Source: Rhodobacter sp. (lineage in GTDB: Bacteria > Pseudomonadota > Alphaproteobacteria > Rhodobacterales > Rhodobacteraceae). From it: DNA of 8,352 nucleotides. The DNA lies in NCBI GenBank assembly GCA_003536295.1, contig DPZQ01000052.1:1603-9954 (forward strand). Direction: 5' to 3'. The notes under the pieces were generated by a model. The model searched no databases and was not told the DNA's origin. It saw only the letters and a list, made by a program, of their open reading frames with translations. The stretch's first letter is position 1, and each line of letters starts with the position of its first letter. The position numbers and the translations under genes were made by a program. Positions 5,772-8,352 of the stretch are shown piece after piece.

Positions 5772-6640
5772 GCCCGCAAGACAATCAGGAAAATCTAGAA
5801 GAAAGCGCCGCCCCCCTGATCGAACATTTGGTCGAGCTACGCAATCGCATCGTTTATTCCTTGATTGCTTTTGTAGTGGGGATGCTGATTTGTTATTTAG
5901 TTTGGAACCCGATCTTTAACTTTTTATCCGAACCGATTTGTAATGCCCTAACGGGACGCGGTCAAAGCTGTGGTTTGATTTTAGTTAAGCTGCAAGAAGG
6001 ATTTTTTGTGGCAATTCGTATCTCCTTCATGGGGGGATTCGCTTTAGCCTTTCCTGTGATTGCCTTTCAAATGTGGCGGTTTGTGGCGCCTGGCCTTTAT
6101 AAGAATGAAAAGGGGGCTTTTTTGCCATTTTTGCTGGCCTCGCCGGCCATGTTTATTTTGGGGGCCGCCTTTGCCTTTTATATTGTGCTGCCCATTGCCT
6201 TTAATTTCTTTTTGAATTTTCAACAGTCGATGATCACCAATGACATAACCGCAGAACCCGTTGCCGGAACGGCAGGTGTAGTTTTTCAAGGCTCAATGGA
6301 GCAATATCTGTCACTGACCACAAATTTCATTTTGGCATTTGGCATGTGTTTCCAGTTACCTGTGCTGTTAACCTTGATGGGGAAGGCCGAGCTGATCACG
6401 GCCAAAGGCCTGGCATCAATGCGGCGTTATGCGGTTGTGCTGATCTTAGGGGTTGCGGCCTTGGTTACGCCGCCCGATATGCTTTCTCAGTTGATTTTAT
6501 TTTCGGCAGTCTATCCACTCTATGAAATTTCTATTTTTCTGATACGTCGAATTGAAAAGAAGCGCGAATCCAAGCTGCGTGCCGAAGGTCTTTGGTTTGA
6601 CCAAGACGAAGATGACCTCGATGACGGCGATAATAAATGA
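5768..6640 (+). CDS. tatC: Sec-independent protein translocase subunit TatC
   Basis: TatC is the six-span inner membrane protein that recognises the twin-arginine signal. The 290-residue protein has the N-terminal motif HLVELRNR (20-27), the first-loop motif PGLYKNEK (108-115) with the key glutamate E114, the FQLPVLL segment (195-201) and TPPDMLSQ (234-241). Membrane spans fall near 29-47, 80-103, 118-145, 182-205, 220-235 and 238-259. Cytoplasmic N- and C-termini fit the pattern, and the C-terminus ends in a strongly acidic stretch (278-289). GGTGAG just before the ATG can serve as the ribosome site inside the end of tatB. It overlaps tatB by 4 bases and the following ATPase gene by 4 bases (both ATGA). 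Confidence 0.97.
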   Translation: MSPQDNQENLEESAAPLIEHLVELRNRIVYSLIAFVVGMLICYLVWNPIFNFLSEPICNALTGRGQSCGLILVKLQEGFFVAIRISFMGGFALAFPVIAFQMWRFVAPGLYKNEKGAFLPFLLASPAMFILGAAFAFYIVLPIAFNFFLNFQQSMITNDITAEPVAGTAGVVFQGSMEQYLSLTTNFILAFGMCFQLPVLLTLMGKAELITAKGLASMRRYAVVLILGVAALVTPPDMLSQLILFSAVYPLYEISIFLIRRIEKKRESKLRAEGLWFDQDEDDLDDGDNK

Positions 6641-7476
6641 ACCAAAACCTATTGACCCGCATCGCGGAGGCGCTGGAGCGTATGGCTCCTTTGCCTGCCT
6701 ACGAAAATGATATTTCAGCCGCTAACGCTTTTATATGGCATCCTGATCCCGACCGGTTAGAACCTGTGCTCGAAGTGGCGCGGGTGGATTTAAACCTTCT
6801 CATAGGCATCAACCGTTCACGTGATATCTTGTTGGAAAACACGCTTTTTTTTGCCCAAGGTCTACCTGCTAATAACGCGCTTTTATGGGGTGCGAGGGGA
6901 ATGGGGAAATCTTCACTGGTTAAAGCCGTTCAGGCAGAGGTTTTGGCCCGTGGTTATGGTTTGAAAATGGTTGAGTTGGCACGCGAAGACTTACCGACGG
7001 TGGGGCGATTGCTGGCGCTTTTGGCCAAAGAGCCCGCGCAGTTTATCCTATTTTGTGACGATCTTTCTTTTTCATCAGATGATCAGCATTATAAATCACT
7101 TAAAGCGGTGCTCGATGGCGGCATTGCGGGGCGGCCTAAAAATGTTTTGCTTTATGCCACCTCAAATAGGCGTCACTTGATGCCGCGCGACATGATCGAA
7201 AATGAACGATCCACCGCGATCAGCCCCTCGGAAGCGGTGGAAGAAAAAGTGTCGCTCTCTGATCGATTTGGGCTTTGGTTAGGCTTTCACCCTTGCTCGC
7301 AAGATGAATACATTGACATGATCAATGGCTATTGTACGGCTTACGGCATTCAGCTTCCGCTCGACGATTTACGCGCCCAGGCGATTGAGTGGCAAGCCAC
7401 ACGTGGCAGCCGTTCTGGTCGGGTGGCTTGGCAGTTTTTCACAGATTTGGCCGCCCGTATGGGCGTTAAGGTTTAA
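6637..7476 (+). CDS. DUF815-type AAA+ ATPase
   Basis: A 279-residue soluble P-loop ATPase of the DUF815 family, whose role is not established. Walker A is GARGMGKSS (85-93), Walker B is FILFCDD (136-142), a sensor-1-like stretch YATSNRRHLM (173-182) follows, then SDRFGL (208-213) with a possible arginine finger R210, and a sensor-2-like GSRSGRVAWQF (257-267). These are the parts of a complete, probably active AAA+ module. The N-terminal 80 residues carry no motif I recognise. It has no signal peptide or membrane segment, so it should act in the cytoplasm. Its ATG overlaps the tatC stop (ATGA), placing it in the tat operon, although Tat transport itself uses the proton gradient and not ATP. 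It ends 4 bases before the stop of the convergent NlpD-like gene. Family assignment is good; function is open. Confidence 0.85.
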   Translation: MNQNLLTRIAEALERMAPLPAYENDISAANAFIWHPDPDRLEPVLEVARVDLNLLIGINRSRDILLENTLFFAQGLPANNALLWGARGMGKSSLVKAVQAEVLARGYGLKMVELAREDLPTVGRLLALLAKEPAQFILFCDDLSFSSDDQHYKSLKAVLDGGIAGRPKNVLLYATSNRRHLMPRDMIENERSTAISPSEAVEEKVSLSDRFGLWLGFHPCSQDEYIDMINGYCTAYGIQLPLDDLRAQAIEWQATRGSRSGRVAWQFFTDLAARMGVKV

Positions 7477-7480
7477 CGCG

Positions 7481-8352
7481 CTATTGAAGATAGGGCATTG
7501 GATCAATTGAATCAAAGCCTTGGCGTAGTTCGAAATGCAAATAGGCTGGGTTGCTTTTGCGTAAGATGGCTAAAGTTTGCCCGCGTTTTACGCTATCACC
7601 TTTTGCTACTTTTAAATCAGTGATACGCGCATAAACCGTCAGTAAATTATCTGCATGGCGTACCACCAAAATTGGCACTTGGTCAGTGTCTTTGGTGATC
7701 GCGGCCACCACACCGTCTTCGGCAGCCACCACTTTGCTGCCCGAGGGGGCTGAAATATCTAGGCCCGGATTTAATTTTGGATCATAAGCCCGAATAATTT
7801 TTCCCTCAATAGGCATGGCCATGCGGCTGCTCGATGCGGCTGTGCGGTTTTCGGCCAAATTGGGCGAGGCAGGCGCGTCCGTGATAAGAATTTGATTTTT
7901 GGGCAAGGGTTTCTGGGCCACAGGCGGGGTAGGGGTTGGCGTACCTTGTCCGGGTTTTGTGGATTGGGACGGTTTTTCCATACCAACCATTGGTATAATT
8001 AAAATCTGACCTTCCCGCACGGTTAGGTTTTTATCAAGTCCGTTCCAGTCGGCCAAATTGCGAGCCGAAACTTGATAACTGCGCGCAATGCCAAAGGCAG
8101 TTTCGCCGCGTGTGACCACGTGGCGGATCGGTTCTTGTGTGCTTGCAATAGGCTGTGCCCCTACCACCCAGCCTGATTGCGCTTGGTCGTTTTGATTTTG
8201 GGCCTGCCCCTCGGCGCGCGCAATTGCACCTTCAGCTAATCGGGTCACATCAATGGCAGACGCGCCATTGGTGGCGTGGCCTGTGCTTTGCACTTGGCTG
8301 TTTAAGACTAACACTTCCCCTATGCGCAAACGGGTGCCGGTTGAGAGGGAAT
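7481..8352 (-). CDS. NlpD-like LysM/LytM (degenerate M23) envelope protein, 5' end outside window
   Basis: The frame stays open to the window edge, so the N-terminus with any signal peptide is missing; the first usable start inside the window (TTG at 8329) falls inside a LysM repeat and is not the real one. In order, the visible part has the end of a first LysM repeat (TGTRLRIGEVLVLN), a Gln/Ala-rich linker, a complete second LysM (residues 69-113 counted from 8329), a Pro/Ser/Thr-rich linker (118-166) and a LytM/M23 domain (170-282). The zinc site is degraded: the first ligand motif reads NPGLD in place of HxxxD (N187), YAR replaces YAH (R234), and YLH replaces HLH (Y263). This is the pattern of NlpD/EnvC proteins, which bind peptidoglycan and activate amidases rather than cut it. 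It converges with the tat operon. Confidence 0.85.
   Translation of the reverse strand, partial: SLSTGTRLRIGEVLVLNSQVQSTGHATNGASAIDVTRLAEGAIARAEGQAQNQNDQAQSGWVVGAQPIASTQEPIRHVVTRGETAFGIARSYQVSARNLADWNGLDKNLTVREGQILIIPMVGMEKPSQSTKPGQGTPTPTPPVAQKPLPKNQILITDAPASPNLAENRTAASSSRMAMPIEGKIIRAYDPKLNPGLDISAPSGSKVVAAEDGVVAAITKDTDQVPILVVRHADNLLTVYARITDLKVAKGDSVKRGQTLAILRKSNPAYLHFELRQGFDSIDPMPYLQ

Noticed and set aside
5357..5779. 140-codon minus-strand frame opposite tatB
   Set aside because: Its Ala/Val-rich sequence is the antisense reading of the repetitive TatB tail.
7452..7465. CGCCC-GTAT-GGGCG hairpin near the end of the ATPase gene as a bidirectional terminator
   Set aside because: Short stem inside the coding region with no T-run on either strand.
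7481..8329. Complete 282-codon gene starting with TTG at 8329
   Set aside because: The frame is open to the window edge and upstream codons encode the rest of a LysM repeat, so the gene is partial and this start is not real.

Overview
The window looks like a piece of an alphaproteobacterial chromosome, most likely from the Rhodobacterales/roseobacter group. The reasons are the style of the TatA/TatB/TatC proteins, a DUF815-type ATPase overlapping tatC, a NlpD-like LysM/LytM protein next to it, and a base composition that by eye is near half G+C in the genes. This placement rests on recognition of protein style, not on a database search. Most of the window is ordinary housekeeping content.

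Layout. Positions 1-124 are A+T-rich and hold no gene I can support. Positions 125-2439 (minus strand) carry prfC (release factor 3) followed by a two-domain CbiX-like protein; the two genes share one base (TAATG) and are probably co-transcribed. Positions 2440-3313 are about 870 bases of coding-poor sequence with only short, disconnected reading frames and a good candidate promoter at the far end. That promoter serves an FbpC-type ABC transporter ATPase (3314-4435, plus strand), which has no permease or binding-protein gene beside it. Its stop codon overlaps the stop codon of a convergent short YafY-like HTH regulator (4432-4782, minus strand). The 185-base region 4783-4970 holds that regulator's promoter, an inverted repeat that looks like its operator, and a stem-loop in the untranslated leader of tatA.

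Positions 4971-7476 (plus strand) form one operon: tatA, tatB, tatC and a DUF815 AAA+ ATPase. tatB/tatC and tatC/DUF815 each overlap by 4 bases (ATGA). Facing this operon, with only 4 bases between the stop codons, is the 3' part of a NlpD-like gene (7481-8352, minus strand), whose N-terminus lies beyond the window.

How the parts fit. TatABC export folded proteins across the inner membrane. In Enterobacteria some periplasmic amidases that split daughter cells are Tat substrates and are activated by LytM proteins such as NlpD, so the Tat operon and the NlpD-like gene may belong to one cell-envelope theme. I found no convincing undescribed system. The points most worth a second look are the ATPase fused by overlap to the Tat operon, the 9-G run in the orphan ABC ATPase, the operator/promoter of the short regulator, the structured tatA leader, and the possible gene remains in 2440-3313.
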